Positions 1-10,046 of a stretch of DNA of 64,000 bases are shown piece after piece. Source of the DNA: Streptomyces sp. WMMB 322 (GTDB taxonomy: Bacteria > Actinomycetota > Actinomycetes > Streptomycetales > Streptomycetaceae); NCBI RefSeq assembly GCF_900090145.1, contig NZ_FMHI01000003.1, positions 148,228 through 212,227 of the forward strand. The letters are read 5' to 3'. Each line of letters starts with the position of its first letter. Position 1 is the first letter of the stretch. The translations under genes and the position numbers were made by a program. Below the pieces are notes generated by a model. It searched no databases, was not told where the DNA came from, and worked only from the letters and a program-made list of their open reading frames with translations.

Positions 1-424
1 GGCGCTGCCCGCCGGAGAGCTGGGAGGGGTAGCGGTCCAGGTAGTCGCCGAGGTTCAGCAGTTCGGCGGCGCGGGCCACCCGCTTCGCGATCTCCGCCTT
101 GGGCACCTTGGCGATCGCGAGGCCGAAGCCGATGTTCTGCCGGACCCGCATGTGCGGAAATATGGCGTAGGACTGGAAGACCATCGAGATGTTGCGCCGG
201 CGGGCGGGCACCTGGGTCACGTCCCTGCCGCCGATGCTGATGGTGCCGGCGTCCGGGCTCTCCAGTCCGGCGATCATGCGCAGCAGGGTGGTCTTTCCAC
301 AACCGCTCGGACCGACCAGGACCAGCAGCTCGCCGTCGGCGACGTCGAGGGTGACGTCGTCGGTGGCCGGCCGGCTGGTGCCGGGGTAGGTCTTCCGGAT
401 GCCGCGCAGGTGTATGTCGGTCAT
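1..424 (-). CDS. Sugar ABC importer ATP-binding protein (partial, C-terminus outside window)
   Basis: Cytoplasmic ATPase of a MalK/UgpC/MsiK-class carbohydrate importer, powering the two permeases encoded just upstream. Only the first 141 residues are present. Walker A (GPSGCGKTT) is at about residues 38-46, the Q-loop region (MVFQSYAIFPHM) follows, and the signature LSGGQR is the last readable motif. Walker B, the H-loop and the C-terminal TOBE regulatory domain lie outside. The ATG at 424 is 8 bases after the permease stop, with AAGGA in the right place, so this is the last gene of the operon starting at 3513. Many Streptomyces sugar importers borrow the shared ATPase MsiK; this one brings its own. 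Specificity is not visible. Confidence 0.93.
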   Translation of the reverse strand, partial: MTDIHLRGIRKTYPGTSRPATDDVTLDVADGELLVLVGPSGCGKTTLLRMIAGLESPDAGTISIGGRDVTQVPARRRNISMVFQSYAIFPHMRVRQNIGFGLAIAKVPKAEIAKRVARAAELLNLGDYLDRYPSQLSGGQR

Positions 425-432
425 GTCGTTCC

Positions 433-1314
433 TTAACGGAGGGTCGTGCCCCACATGTTCAGCAGGTACCGGCGCATCAGCGCGATGAACAGCAGCGCGG
501 GGATGACGAGGGCGAAGCCGCCGGCGTACCGGTACGTGAGAGGTGAGTTGTTGAGCGCACTGAGCACCTGGGCGGGCAGTGTGCGGCGGTCGAGGGTGAG
601 GATGGAGGCGCCGAGGACCTCGTTCCAGGAGGTGACGAACGTGAACAGCGCCGCCGCCGCGATGCCGGGCAGGGCCTGCGGCAGCACCACGCGGGAGAAG
701 GCCGCGAGCGGTGAGGCCCCGAAGACGGTCGCCGCCTCTTCGTGGTCGCGGGGCACCGCCACGAAGACCGAGGTGGTGATCAGCACGGTGGTGGGCAGCG
801 CCAGAGCGGTGTGCAGCAGCGTCACGGCATAAGTCGAGTCGTACAGCCCGGTGTTGAGGAACATCTGCGCCAGCGGGACGGAGAGCACGACGATCGGCAG
901 CGCCCGGGTCAGCAGCATGAACAGCTGGTACGCGTCGCGCCCCCTGAAGGCGTAGCGGGCCAGGGCGTAGCCGGCCGGGACGCCCAGCACCAGGGACAGC
1001 ACCAGCGAGGCCAGACCGACCTGGAGGGAGTTCGTCAGACCGGCCACCACGCCGGTGGAGTTGAGGAACGCCTCCATCGTGGTCGTCGACAGGTCGGTGG
1101 GCAGCAGCGAGAGCGGGAACGCGTCGAGCGTCTCGGGGGTCGAGAACGCGGCCAGCGTGATCAGGTAGAGCGGTGCCGTCATCGCCAGCGAGACGACGAC
1201 GCAGGCGACGTGCAGGGCGACCCGGGGACGGCGCCGCGGCGGTCCCGGCCCGTCCGTGGTCGGCGGCCCGGCGGCGGACCGGGTGGCTTCGGCTTCGGAG
1301 TGCTGGAGTGTCAT
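433..1314 (-). CDS. Sugar ABC transporter permease (MalG/UgpE type)
   Basis: Inner-membrane permease of a CUT1-type importer, 293 residues with about six hydrophobic segments after a proline-rich cytoplasmic N-terminus. The EAA coupling loop (EEAATVFGASPLAAF, near residue 190) is the contact for the ATPase encoded next. The reading frame is open much further upstream, but the ATG at 1314 overlaps the stop of the preceding permease as ATGA, the usual arrangement for such pairs, so I start there. It pairs with the permease at 1311-2192. Family placement is firm; the transported sugar is unknown. Confidence 0.93.
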   Translation of the reverse strand: MTLQHSEAEATRSAAGPPTTDGPGPPRRRPRVALHVACVVVSLAMTAPLYLITLAAFSTPETLDAFPLSLLPTDLSTTTMEAFLNSTGVVAGLTNSLQVGLASLVLSLVLGVPAGYALARYAFRGRDAYQLFMLLTRALPIVVLSVPLAQMFLNTGLYDSTYAVTLLHTALALPTTVLITTSVFVAVPRDHEEAATVFGASPLAAFSRVVLPQALPGIAAAALFTFVTSWNEVLGASILTLDRRTLPAQVLSALNNSPLTYRYAGGFALVIPALLFIALMRRYLLNMWGTTLR

Positions 1315-2192
1315 CGGGCGCTCCCCCCGGGAGTACGGTCGCGCAACGCCCGCAGGTAGACCACCGCAGTCACCATGGACATCGCCAGGACCACCAGGGC
1401 GATGGCCGCGGCCACGTCCGCGTTCTGGAGCGAGGTGTACCAGTGGTAGGTCTCGCCCACGAGCAGCGGGAAGTTGTCGCCGGTCAAGGCCTGCGCCACG
1501 GCGAAGGTCTGGAAGGCGAGGATGGTGCGCAGGATCAGGGCGACCTGGAGGCTGGGGCGCAGCTGCGGCAGCAGCACGTGGCGCAGCCGCTGCCAGTAGC
1601 TCGCACCGAACACCTCGGCGGCCTCCTCGTAGTCCCTCGGGATGCCCTGCATCCCGGCCACCACGATGACCAGTACCAGTGAGGTGGCGCGCCAGACCTC
1701 GGCGACCAGGATGCACAGGAAGACGGTCAGCGGGTGCTGGTAGGAGAGCCAGGAATAGGTCGGCAGCCCCAGGTCGTGCAGCACCGAGTTGAGGTAGCCG
1801 CGGTCGCTGAAGATCGACAGCCAGACCAGGCCGGCCGCCAGGTCGCTGATCGCCAGCGGGATGACCCATGTGTAGAACCACAGCTGGGAGAACCGGGGCC
1901 GGGCACGCAGCATCAGGGCCATGGAGATGGCGAAGGCGAACTGGAGCGGGATCACCACGGTGATCAGCAGCACGGTGTTGCGCACCGACGGCCAGAACTG
2001 CGAGTCGCCGGTCATCGTCCGCAGGTTGTCCAGGGTGAACCCGTCCGGCCCGTGCACCGCCTGGCCGATGCCGACGATGAGGGGCCAGACGAACAGCGCG
2101 AGCATGAACAGGGTGGAGGGGGCAAGCAGGGAGGCCACCGCTCCGCGTGGGCGTCCCGCGCCGCGGCGGCGCTTCAGGAGCGTCGTGGCCAC
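1311..2192 (-). CDS. Sugar ABC transporter permease (MalF/UgpA type)
   Basis: First of two membrane subunits of the importer, 293 residues. A basic N-terminus (KRRRGAGRPRG) is followed by about six transmembrane stretches and an EAA loop (EEAAEVFGASYWQRL, near residue 200). The GTG start at 2192 lies one base after the binding-protein stop, which indicates translational coupling. The gene overlaps the next permease by four bases. The MalF-like role is inferred from gene order and from the extended first periplasmic region. Confidence 0.93.
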   Translation of the reverse strand: MATTLLKRRRGAGRPRGAVASLLAPSTLFMLALFVWPLIVGIGQAVHGPDGFTLDNLRTMTGDSQFWPSVRNTVLLITVVIPLQFAFAISMALMLRARPRFSQLWFYTWVIPLAISDLAAGLVWLSIFSDRGYLNSVLHDLGLPTYSWLSYQHPLTVFLCILVAEVWRATSLVLVIVVAGMQGIPRDYEEAAEVFGASYWQRLRHVLLPQLRPSLQVALILRTILAFQTFAVAQALTGDNFPLLVGETYHWYTSLQNADVAAAIALVVLAMSMVTAVVYLRALRDRTPGGSAR

Positions 2193-2193
2193 C

Positions 2194-3513
2194 TCACGCC
2201 ACCCGGCAGGTCTTGCCCTCGGCAGCCTCGTCCGGTGCCCAGCACTCCGCCTTCACCTCTGCGAGCAGGCTGTTGAGCTTCTTGGCCTGGGCGTCGAGGA
2301 CCGGCTGGATCGGCTTGTCCTTCAAGCAGATCTGGGTGAAGCACTCCTTGAAGGCCTCGGATATCTCGCCGTCCTTCGCGCCCACGCCGACGGGCGGCAG
2401 GGCGGTGATGGCGTCCTCGGCGTCCTGCTGGCGGGAGAAGGCGTCGGCGCCCAGGGCGATGGCGGCCGGAAGACCGGTGGGCATCCTGCCGCCGACAGTG
2501 GGGGCGAATCCGTTCTTCTTCAGCACGTCGCCCTGCGCGCCGGGGGTGCACAGCGCTTTGATCACCTTGCGGGCGTCGTCCTGCCGCGGCGCGCCCTTCA
2601 GGATGCCGAGGCCGGCCACCACCAGCATGAAGCCCAGGCCCTTGGGTCCGCGCGGTGCCGGCACCATCTGCCACTCGTCCGGGTTCTTCGCCGGCGCGCC
2701 GAGCAGCCGTGCGAGGTGGTCCCAGGCGACCAGCACCTCACCGCGTGCCAACGGCTCCTGCATGTATGCGTAGTTGGTCGACGCCGGGGCCGAGACCGAC
2801 CACAGGTCCTTCATGTACTTCCATGCCTGCACCGCGTCCGGGCTGCGGAACGGCACGACCTGGCCGCCGGTGAAGCTGGGCAGCAGGAAGCCCTGGAAGA
2901 ACCGGTGGTACAGCCCGTTCGGCCCGGCCGGCATGCCGAAGATCGGCCGTCCGGCGCCGCGCTTGCCGGCGGTCATCCAGTCGAGGAACTGGTCGTAGGT
3001 GAGGTTCTGCACGTCGGCGCCCTCGGGCAGCCACTGCAGCGCCTTCTTGTTGACGGCGAGCACGTACGAGGTCTGCATCCACGGGACGTACTTCGGCTTG
3101 GAGCCGCCGAACGCCGCGATGTCGGTGAGCCGTTGCGGGATGCGGGCCCCCGACAGCTCGCCGAGCAGATCGTCGGTGTCGGTCAACTGGTCGGCGTACG
3201 GGGCGAGATCGCCGTGGAGCCCGCCGATCAGGCTGACGGACAGCTTCTTGGCCTTGAGCTGGGCGGTGAGGGTGGTCGCGAAGTCGCCCGCCTCGACCGC
3301 GGTGAAGGCGACCGGGGTGCCCTTGACCCGGTTCTTGAGGATCGCCTTGAAGCGCTGCTTCTCCTCGACCGGACTGAACTGGGTGGACAGGAAGCTCAGG
3401 GCCCCGTTGCCGGCCCCGGTGGTGGACGCCCCGCCGCAAGCCGAGAGCAGGGCGGCGGCAGCGCCGCCGAGACCGGCGCCGAGCACAGAGCGCCGGGAGG
3501 TGTGGACAGCCAT
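2194..3513 (-). CDS. Sugar ABC transporter substrate-binding lipoprotein (Tat-type signal)
   Basis: Extracellular solute-binding protein (SBP family 1) that would capture the sugar and deliver it to the permeases downstream; 439 residues. The N-terminus TSRRSVLGAGLGG is a twin-arginine signal, followed by a lipobox ending in SAC and a CGG mature start, so export folded and lipid anchoring are expected. The ATG at 3513 has GGAGG 8 bases upstream; an upstream in-frame ATG at 3567 would put 18 extra residues before the signal and is rejected. First gene of the operon 3513-1. The 120-base region before it is shared with the divergent ROK regulator. Confidence 0.92.
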   Translation of the reverse strand: MAVHTSRRSVLGAGLGGAAAALLSACGGASTTGAGNGALSFLSTQFSPVEEKQRFKAILKNRVKGTPVAFTAVEAGDFATTLTAQLKAKKLSVSLIGGLHGDLAPYADQLTDTDDLLGELSGARIPQRLTDIAAFGGSKPKYVPWMQTSYVLAVNKKALQWLPEGADVQNLTYDQFLDWMTAGKRGAGRPIFGMPAGPNGLYHRFFQGFLLPSFTGGQVVPFRSPDAVQAWKYMKDLWSVSAPASTNYAYMQEPLARGEVLVAWDHLARLLGAPAKNPDEWQMVPAPRGPKGLGFMLVVAGLGILKGAPRQDDARKVIKALCTPGAQGDVLKKNGFAPTVGGRMPTGLPAAIALGADAFSRQQDAEDAITALPPVGVGAKDGEISEAFKECFTQICLKDKPIQPVLDAQAKKLNSLLAEVKAECWAPDEAAEGKTCRVA

Positions 3514-3551
3514 CGTCGGCCTCCATGGTTGGCTGGGAAGGTGAGAAGCGC

Positions 3552-3595
3552 ATAACGTAAAATGCACTTACGTAAATCGAGGTTGCGTTAGTAAC
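3552..3595. promoter_or_regulatory. Candidate operator cluster between the ROK regulator and the ABC operon
   Basis: Three AT-rich elements stand out in GC-rich DNA: ATAACGTAA (3552-3560), the perfect palindrome TTACGTAA (3568-3575) and the near-palindrome GTTAGTAAC (3587-3595). They lie 38-120 bases from the two divergent starts, where a ROK repressor normally binds. Binding is inferred from position and sequence only. Confidence 0.5.
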
Positions 3596-3633
3596 ACCTG
3601 CGGGCCACGGGCTCGTCAAGAGGGGGGACGAGA

Positions 3634-4824
3634 TTGGATACTCCGCAAGAAGACGAAACGGGACAGAGTGCTCCATATCGAGCATCCGCTGCAACCTCCG
3701 GCAAGCTTCTGTCCGTTATCAGGCTGGGCGACGGCTGGACCCGTCAGCAGCTGCTCGAGACCACCGGCATGTCCCGGCCGACTCTGCTCGCGCGGCTCGC
3801 CCCCCTCGCTGCCGCCGGACTGATCTACGAGACCGGAGCCCGCGCCGCACCCCGCGGCCGCCCGGCCCAGCTCATCCGGTTCGACGACCGTCACCTGCGG
3901 ATCCTCACCGTCGATGTCGGCCACACCCGGGCGCGGGTGAGCGTCACCGACGTCTACGGCGGTGAACTGCGGTCCCGGCAACTGCCGGTGGACATGTACG
4001 AGGCGGATGCCGACACAACTCTGGGACCGCTGCTCGACCTTGCCGCGGAGTTGCTGGACGCCGGCGCCCCGGAGGAACGGCTGGTCGGCGTCGGCATGGG
4101 CCTGCCCGCGCCGATCGACCCCGCCACCGGGCTGCCGAAGCGTGCCTGGATCATCCCGAAGTGGAGCGGTCACCCCGTCAGGGAGCGCATCCAGGAGCGG
4201 TGGAACGTCCCGGTGCTGCTGGAGAACGACGCACGGGCACTGGCCCTGGGCGAGTCGACCGTCCACGACGCGGGCACCCTGCTGGCGGTGAAGTGGTCCA
4301 ACGGCATCGGCGCCGGCCTCGTGGTGGACGGCCGGCTGCACAGCGGCGAGGACGGGGCGGCCGGCGACATCGGGCACATCAGGATCCCCTCGTCACGGCA
4401 GCCGGACTGCCGCTGCGGGCTGCAGGGCTGCCTGGCCGCGTACGCCTCCGGGCACGCCCTGCTGCGCGAACTCGGCCTGCCCGGCCTGGACGAGATCGTG
4501 CGGCGGAACGAGGCCGGCGACGCCGGGGTGGGCAAGGCACTGGAGGCCGCCGGCGGTCATGTCGGTGACGTGCTGGCCATGTTGATCTCCATGCTCAACC
4601 CCAAGGTGCTGGTGCTCGGCGGCGTGATCGGCCGGATAGCCACCGTGGTCGACGCGGTCGGCCACCAGGTGCGCACCACCGCCCTGAGTCACAGCACCGC
4701 CGGCCTGACCGTCGTGCCCGGAACACTGGGCGAGCAGGCCGTCCCTGTCGGCCTGGCCCGCCTGGTCGCCGACCACGTGCTGGACCCGGCGCTGGTCGAC
4801 GCCTCGCTCGAGGCAGGTGCGTGA
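3634..4824 (+). CDS. ROK-family transcriptional regulator
   Basis: Sugar-responsive repressor of the NagC/XylR (ROK) type, 396 residues. Residues about 22-75 form a winged helix-turn-helix (WTRQQLLETTGMSRPTLLAR), followed by a sugar-kinase-like fold with GIGAGLVVDG and the zinc-binding cysteine motif CRCGLQGC starting at residue 259. The TTG start at 3634 follows a GGGGGGA ribosome-binding stretch. It is divergent from the ABC importer operon, so it very likely controls that operon and possibly itself. The effector is probably the imported sugar or a phosphorylated derivative; this is inference. A glucokinase role is less likely because of the N-terminal DNA-binding domain. Confidence 0.92.
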   Translation: MDTPQEDETGQSAPYRASAATSGKLLSVIRLGDGWTRQQLLETTGMSRPTLLARLAPLAAAGLIYETGARAAPRGRPAQLIRFDDRHLRILTVDVGHTRARVSVTDVYGGELRSRQLPVDMYEADADTTLGPLLDLAAELLDAGAPEERLVGVGMGLPAPIDPATGLPKRAWIIPKWSGHPVRERIQERWNVPVLLENDARALALGESTVHDAGTLLAVKWSNGIGAGLVVDGRLHSGEDGAAGDIGHIRIPSSRQPDCRCGLQGCLAAYASGHALLRELGLPGLDEIVRRNEAGDAGVGKALEAAGGHVGDVLAMLISMLNPKVLVLGGVIGRIATVVDAVGHQVRTTALSHSTAGLTVVPGTLGEQAVPVGLARLVADHVLDPALVDASLEAGA

Positions 4825-4909
4825 TCCGGCGCCGGGGCGGGCTCGTACGCAACGGGCCGACCGGGCCGGTGTGTCGCACCGCGGCGTGCCCCGAGCAGCG
4901 TCACACAGG

Positions 4910-4941
4910 GCGCCGGCCGCATGAGGGCTCCGTGCCGGCGC
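4910..4941. terminator. Inverted repeat between convergent genes
   Basis: GCGCCGGC (4910-4917) pairs perfectly with GCCGGCGC (4934-4941) across a 16-base loop. It lies in the 196-base gap between the ROK gene and the oppositely oriented M23 gene, where a bidirectional terminator would be expected. There is no T-run, as is usual in Streptomyces. Confidence 0.45.
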
Positions 4942-5020
4942 GGACCGAAGCCGTCTCTGTACGCATACCCTCGCGCACTCGCCGGGCCCGAGGCGGACCG
5001 GAACGCAAGCGGAGCACTCG

Positions 5021-5734
5021 TCAACGCACCGGAAGCGCCTCTACCACCACACGCTCACCCGGAATCGCCCATTCCCTGACCCGGTGCTCATGCGGGCCGG
5101 AAGACCATTCGCGGAAGCGGCGGAAGAGCATCGGCACGCCCCGGGCACCTGGCAGGTCCGAGCTGTCCATGGCCTGCATGTGCACATGCGGCTGTGTGGA
5201 GTTGCCGGAGTTGCCGCAGTTCGCGATGTGCTGGCCCTCCTGCACCTCGTCGCCCGCGGACACTCGGATCGAACCGGTCTGGAAGTGCGTCAGCGCGACG
5301 TAGGTGCCGGTCCCCCGCAGCGAGATGATCACGTAGTTCCCGGCGACCGCCCCTACGCCCCGGCGGAGCCGCGCCCCTTGGCCCAGCGCGTACGGCACCA
5401 GCGCCAGCTGCGAGCGCCGCCCCTCGTGATCGTGCTCGCCGTCGTGCACATGGACCACGGTGCCGTTCCCGGGAGCCAGGATCGGCTGCCCGAAGGCGAA
5501 GAAGAGCTCGGGCGGTTCGGTGGCGAGGAAGGTGCGCCAGCTGCGGCTGCCCGCCGAGCGGTGACGCTCGTCCACCCCGACGAAGTCGATGGCGTAGCGC
5601 CCGCCGAACATGTCGGTCCCATGGCTCGGAACCCGCCGGGCGGGGCTGTTCTCAACGCGCCACCTTCCCGTGAAGGGCAGCGAGACCTCGACTCCCCCGG
5701 CCCGCGGACCTTGTGACGGAGACTCATCGCCCAT
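5021..5734 (-). CDS. M23-family (LytM-like) metallopeptidase domain protein
   Basis: Predicted zinc metallopeptidase of the M23/lysostaphin fold, 237 residues from the chosen ATG at 5734. Motifs present are the first zinc ligand region (PSHGTDMFGGRYAIDF, giving His and Asp) and the second motif HVHM (HxH) near the C-terminus after GNSGNSTQP. No signal peptide is evident with this start; the frame stays open to 5839, but the extra 35 residues do not form a clean signal either. This variant is common in Streptomyces and may be cytoplasmic or act on something other than cross-linked wall. It has no operon partner. The start is uncertain because the ribosome-binding site is weak. Confidence 0.8.
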   Translation of the reverse strand: MGDESPSQGPRAGGVEVSLPFTGRWRVENSPARRVPSHGTDMFGGRYAIDFVGVDERHRSAGSRSWRTFLATEPPELFFAFGQPILAPGNGTVVHVHDGEHDHEGRRSQLALVPYALGQGARLRRGVGAVAGNYVIISLRGTGTYVALTHFQTGSIRVSAGDEVQEGQHIANCGNSGNSTQPHVHMQAMDSSDLPGARGVPMLFRRFREWSSGPHEHRVREWAIPGERVVVEALPVR

Positions 5735-6161
5735 CGCATCATCATATGTGAGCGCCGCCGCGCCCGGAGCGGTCACGCCGATCGCGACGGTACGGGCGAC
5801 GCAGGGCCTGCGGGAGGAGTCGCCGCCCCTCGCCCCCACGTCGTCACCGGCCGGCCCGCCTGCGCGCGGCCGGCCTCGTAACCGGAAGCCGGGCTACGCC
5901 CTTCCCGCGACCGTCCTCGTCGCCGGTTCCGCCACCCTTCCTACCGGAGCTCACCGGGGCCGGACCTCTTCGGCCCGCGAGTGCCGCACCCGTCCACTCC
6001 TCCCGCACGCCCCGGCGGGCGACACCCGCACAGATCAACCGGCCGGGCGCCGCCAGGACTTCTGTGCCTAGATGGAGACAGGACGTCTGCCGCAGGTCAC
6101 CGGCCCCCGAGCGGGCGTGCGGCCACGGACCACGACGCAGGGCAGGACGGGATGGGTGCGC
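5735..6161. other. Divergent intergenic region, no gene recognised
   Basis: These 427 bases separate the M23 gene and the oppositely oriented gene at 6162. I see no convincing coding frame or RNA gene. A GC-rich stretch around 5849-5876 contains two copies of GGCCGGCC that could form a hairpin. Promoters for both flanking genes presumably lie here, but no clear -10/-35 pair could be chosen. Confidence 0.4.
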
Positions 6162-6794
6162 ATGAGTGAGAGCACGAAAGCCGCCCTGGCGGCGGGCCTC
6201 GCCGCCGGCTACGTACTCGGACGCGGCCGCAAGGCGAAGCTCGCGATGGCTGTCGCCGCGTACCTGGCGAGCAAGAAGATGCACGCCAAGCCGCAGGAAC
6301 TCCTCACGGCGGGAGCGGAACGGCTCGGCGACTCGGGTCAGCTCTCCCAGCTCGTCGAGCAACTGCGCGGTGAGGTGCTGACGGTGGGACGCGAGGCGCT
6401 CAGGTCGGTTGCCGACCGGCGGCTGGGCAGCTTCGCCGACGCGCTCGCCGACCGGACGAAGTCGCTGAACGAGGTGATGGAGGCCGCGCGGGGCGAAGAG
6501 GAGGGGCCGCAGGGCGAGGAAGAGGGGGGGAAGCGGGAGACGGGCGCCCAGGAGGAGGAAGGCAAGGAAGACAAGGAAGTAGAGGAAGGGGAGGCAGAGG
6601 AGGCGGCGCAGGCGGGCCGGCAGCGCCGCGCACCGCGTACGGGGGAAGGCCGCACGAGACCCCGCAGGCCACGTCGCGAACCCGAAGGGCAGCAGGCGCC
6701 GGCGAAGAAGACGACGAAGAAGAAGGCGCCCCCCAGGAAGGCGGCCGAGAAGTCCGCCCGGAGTAGTGCCGAGCCGTCCCGACGCCGGAGGTAG
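6162..6794 (+). CDS. Small protein with hydrophobic N-terminus and lysine/arginine-rich tail (gas-vesicle-accessory-like)
   Basis: Unknown function, 210 residues. Residues about 5-40 are alanine/glycine-rich and amphipathic (AALAAGLAAGYVLGRGRKAK), a mixed helical region runs to about 110, then a glutamate-rich stretch, and finally a very basic tail (KKTTKKKAPPRKA). Proteins of this layout paired with an SRPBCC protein occur, as I recall, inside Streptomyces gas vesicle clusters, sometimes mislabelled DNA primase. The ATG at 6162 is preferred over 6072 because it begins the conserved-looking segment. It is followed after six bases by the SRPBCC gene, so the two form an operon. No GvpA, F, J, K or L is in the window. 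Confidence 0.65.
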   Translation: MSESTKAALAAGLAAGYVLGRGRKAKLAMAVAAYLASKKMHAKPQELLTAGAERLGDSGQLSQLVEQLRGEVLTVGREALRSVADRRLGSFADALADRTKSLNEVMEAARGEEEGPQGEEEGGKRETGAQEEEGKEDKEVEEGEAEEAAQAGRQRRAPRTGEGRTRPRRPRREPEGQQAPAKKTTKKKAPPRKAAEKSARSSAEPSRRRR

Positions 6795-6800
6795 AAGCAC

Positions 6801-7784
6801 ATGCCTGTGAAAGACAAGCAGGACAGCGGCGGGCACTCCGACGGGTCGGGGATCGACCGGGTGCGCGAAGAGCTCTCCAAGTACCTGATGGCGAAGGCCA
6901 ACAGCCTGGTCAGCTCGGCCGGCAAGAAGACCGGCGAGCTCGCGGAGAAGGCCGTCCCGGGAGGGGACGGCGGCGGCCTGGCCGAGCCGGTGGCGAAGGT
7001 GCTCAAGGGCGAGGAGTCACCGGCGAAGGCGCTCGGCGGGCAGGTCACCGAGGCAGCGAAGGAGAAGACCGCGGGCAAGGTGAAGGAGCTCTTCGGAGGC
7101 GGTGGCAAGGCCGGGGAGAAGAAGGTCACCAACATCATCGAGACCCTCGACGTGGGCCTGCCGCTGCGCCGTGTGTACGACCACTGGACCGAGTTCGAGG
7201 AGTTCAGCGGCTTCATGAAGGGCGTGGTCGAGGCGTCGCGTTCGGAGGACGAGGCCACCGTCTCCGACTGGACGCTCAAGGTGGGGCCGTCGAAACGCAG
7301 TTGGCAGGCCACGGTGCTGGAGCAGGTGCCCGACAAGCGCATCGTGTGGGAGACCAAGGGCGAGACGAAGACGCACGGGGCCGTCTCGTTCCACGAACTG
7401 GCTCCCAGCCTCACCCGCATCGTGGTCGTCGTCGAATACACCCCCGGCGGCTTCCTCGAGAAGACGGGCAACCTGTGGCGTGCCCAGGGCCGCAGGCTGC
7501 GCCTCGACCTCAAGCACTTCCAGCGGTACGTGACGCTGGGCGTCCAGGAGGTGCCCGAGGGCTGGCGCGGCGAGATCCGCGAGGGCGAACTCGTGCGCAG
7601 CCACGAGGACGCGCTCGCCGCGGAGGAGAAAGAGGAGGGGGAAGAGGGCGAGGCGGAGGACCGCGAAGAGGCGGAGGACCGCGAGGACGGGGAAGAAGAG
7701 GGGGACGAGGAAGAGGGCGAGTACGAGGACGAGGACTTCGAGGACGAAGACTTCGAGGACGAGGAGGACGAAGAGGGCCGGTAG
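6801..7784 (+). CDS. SRPBCC-family protein with long acidic C-terminal tail
   Basis: 327 residues. An N-terminal segment with short amphipathic helices (about 1-110, repeated GKVKELF-like stretches) precedes an SRPBCC/polyketide-cyclase-like domain (about 112-255; NIIETLDVGLPLRRVYDHWTEFEEF and the typical FMKGV). The last 60 residues are nearly all Asp and Glu. SRPBCC domains bind hydrophobic ligands, but none can be named. It lies six bases after the gene at 6162 with a good ribosome-binding site (GGAGG). The acidic tail is complementary in charge to the basic tail of its neighbour, suggesting that the two proteins associate. Homologues occur in Streptomyces gas vesicle loci (from memory). 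Confidence 0.75.
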   Translation: MPVKDKQDSGGHSDGSGIDRVREELSKYLMAKANSLVSSAGKKTGELAEKAVPGGDGGGLAEPVAKVLKGEESPAKALGGQVTEAAKEKTAGKVKELFGGGGKAGEKKVTNIIETLDVGLPLRRVYDHWTEFEEFSGFMKGVVEASRSEDEATVSDWTLKVGPSKRSWQATVLEQVPDKRIVWETKGETKTHGAVSFHELAPSLTRIVVVVEYTPGGFLEKTGNLWRAQGRRLRLDLKHFQRYVTLGVQEVPEGWRGEIREGELVRSHEDALAAEEKEEGEEGEAEDREEAEDREDGEEEGDEEEGEYEDEDFEDEDFEDEEDEEGR

Positions 7785-7801
7785 CCGCCGCCCCGGAAAC
7801 C

Positions 7802-7849
7802 CCTCCGGCCCCCCGACGCCCCGGCACGGGGGCGAAGGAGGGCCGGAGG
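7802..7849. terminator. Nested stem-loop between convergent genes
   Basis: CCTCCGGCCC (7802-7811) pairs perfectly with GGGCCGGAGG (7840-7849), and an inner CGCCCC/GGGGCG stem sits inside. It lies 18 bases past the stop of the SRPBCC gene and before the opposing secreted-protein gene, so it probably ends transcription from both sides. Confidence 0.65.
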
Positions 7850-7955
7850 CCGGACGGGCCGTTGCCCCGCGGCGGCACCGGCTTGGGGGGCCGCCCCTGC
7901 GGCTCCCCGGTGAAACGCACGGGGCCGGGGGCGGGGCCGGGCCGCTGCCGCGAGG

Positions 7956-9425
<1,470 letters not shown>

Positions 9426-9435
<10 letters not shown>

Positions 9436-10046
9436 TCCTTGGTGCCCTTGTTCACTTTCATGCTCAGGTTGTTGAGTGTGAACTTGCCTGCGTTGGTCGC
9501 CCAGGCAGTCTGCTGCAGCTTGGTGATGCGGACGTCGTCGGCCTGCTGTCCGAACAGGTCCTGAAGTCCCTGCCCGCCCTTGGGGCCCTTGTCGAGGGTG
9601 GAGGCGTCGCGTCCGATCTCGATCTTGTTGAAGGACGCGTTGCCGGAGAGCTGCGTGGCGTCGACGAAGAGGTCGCTGGCCTGGACCGGCTTGCTGCCCG
9701 TGCCCGCGGTGAGGTTCAGCGAAATGCTGCCTATGACGGGCAGGTCCGTGACGACCGACTGGCACAGGTCGTTCATCTTCGCCGTCTTGATGGCGGTGAC
9801 CGCGACGGGTATCAGCTTGCCCCTCGCGTTGCGGTCCACGCTGCCGTACTGCGCGAAGCCTTCTCCGTCCAGGCTGGACGCGGACACCTTGAACTGCTGT
9901 CCCGAAACGGCGAACGACGCGGCGAGCGCCCCGTTGGCCAGTGCGATCGCGAGCGCGGCGGTAGCGGCGAAGCCCGGCACGCACAGGACGGCGAATCTCC
10001 GCCAGCTCGTGCGTCCCGTCAGCTTTCTGCCGTGCGCATCCTTCAT
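9426..10046 (-). CDS. DUF6230 family exported protein
   Basis: 206 residues. A basic start (GRKLTGRTSWRR), a hydrophobic helix about 20-45 (FAATAALAIALANGALA) and a secreted beta-rich domain match DUF6230, once labelled cholesterol esterase without evidence. Two cysteines (DLCQS and the terminal ECF) may form a disulfide. The ATG at 10046 has AAGGGGA upstream; the longer frame to 10130 adds only arginine-rich sequence. First gene of a three-gene operon with DUF6114 and the secreted protein at 7956. No enzymatic residues are recognisable; the role is probably structural or at the cell surface. Confidence 0.82.

Noticed and set aside
5844..6836. Long minus-strand frame over the basic-tail gene
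   Set aside because: It is antisense to 6162-6794, consists of Arg/Leu/Pro-rich low-complexity sequence, and has no ribosome-binding site or recognisable domain.
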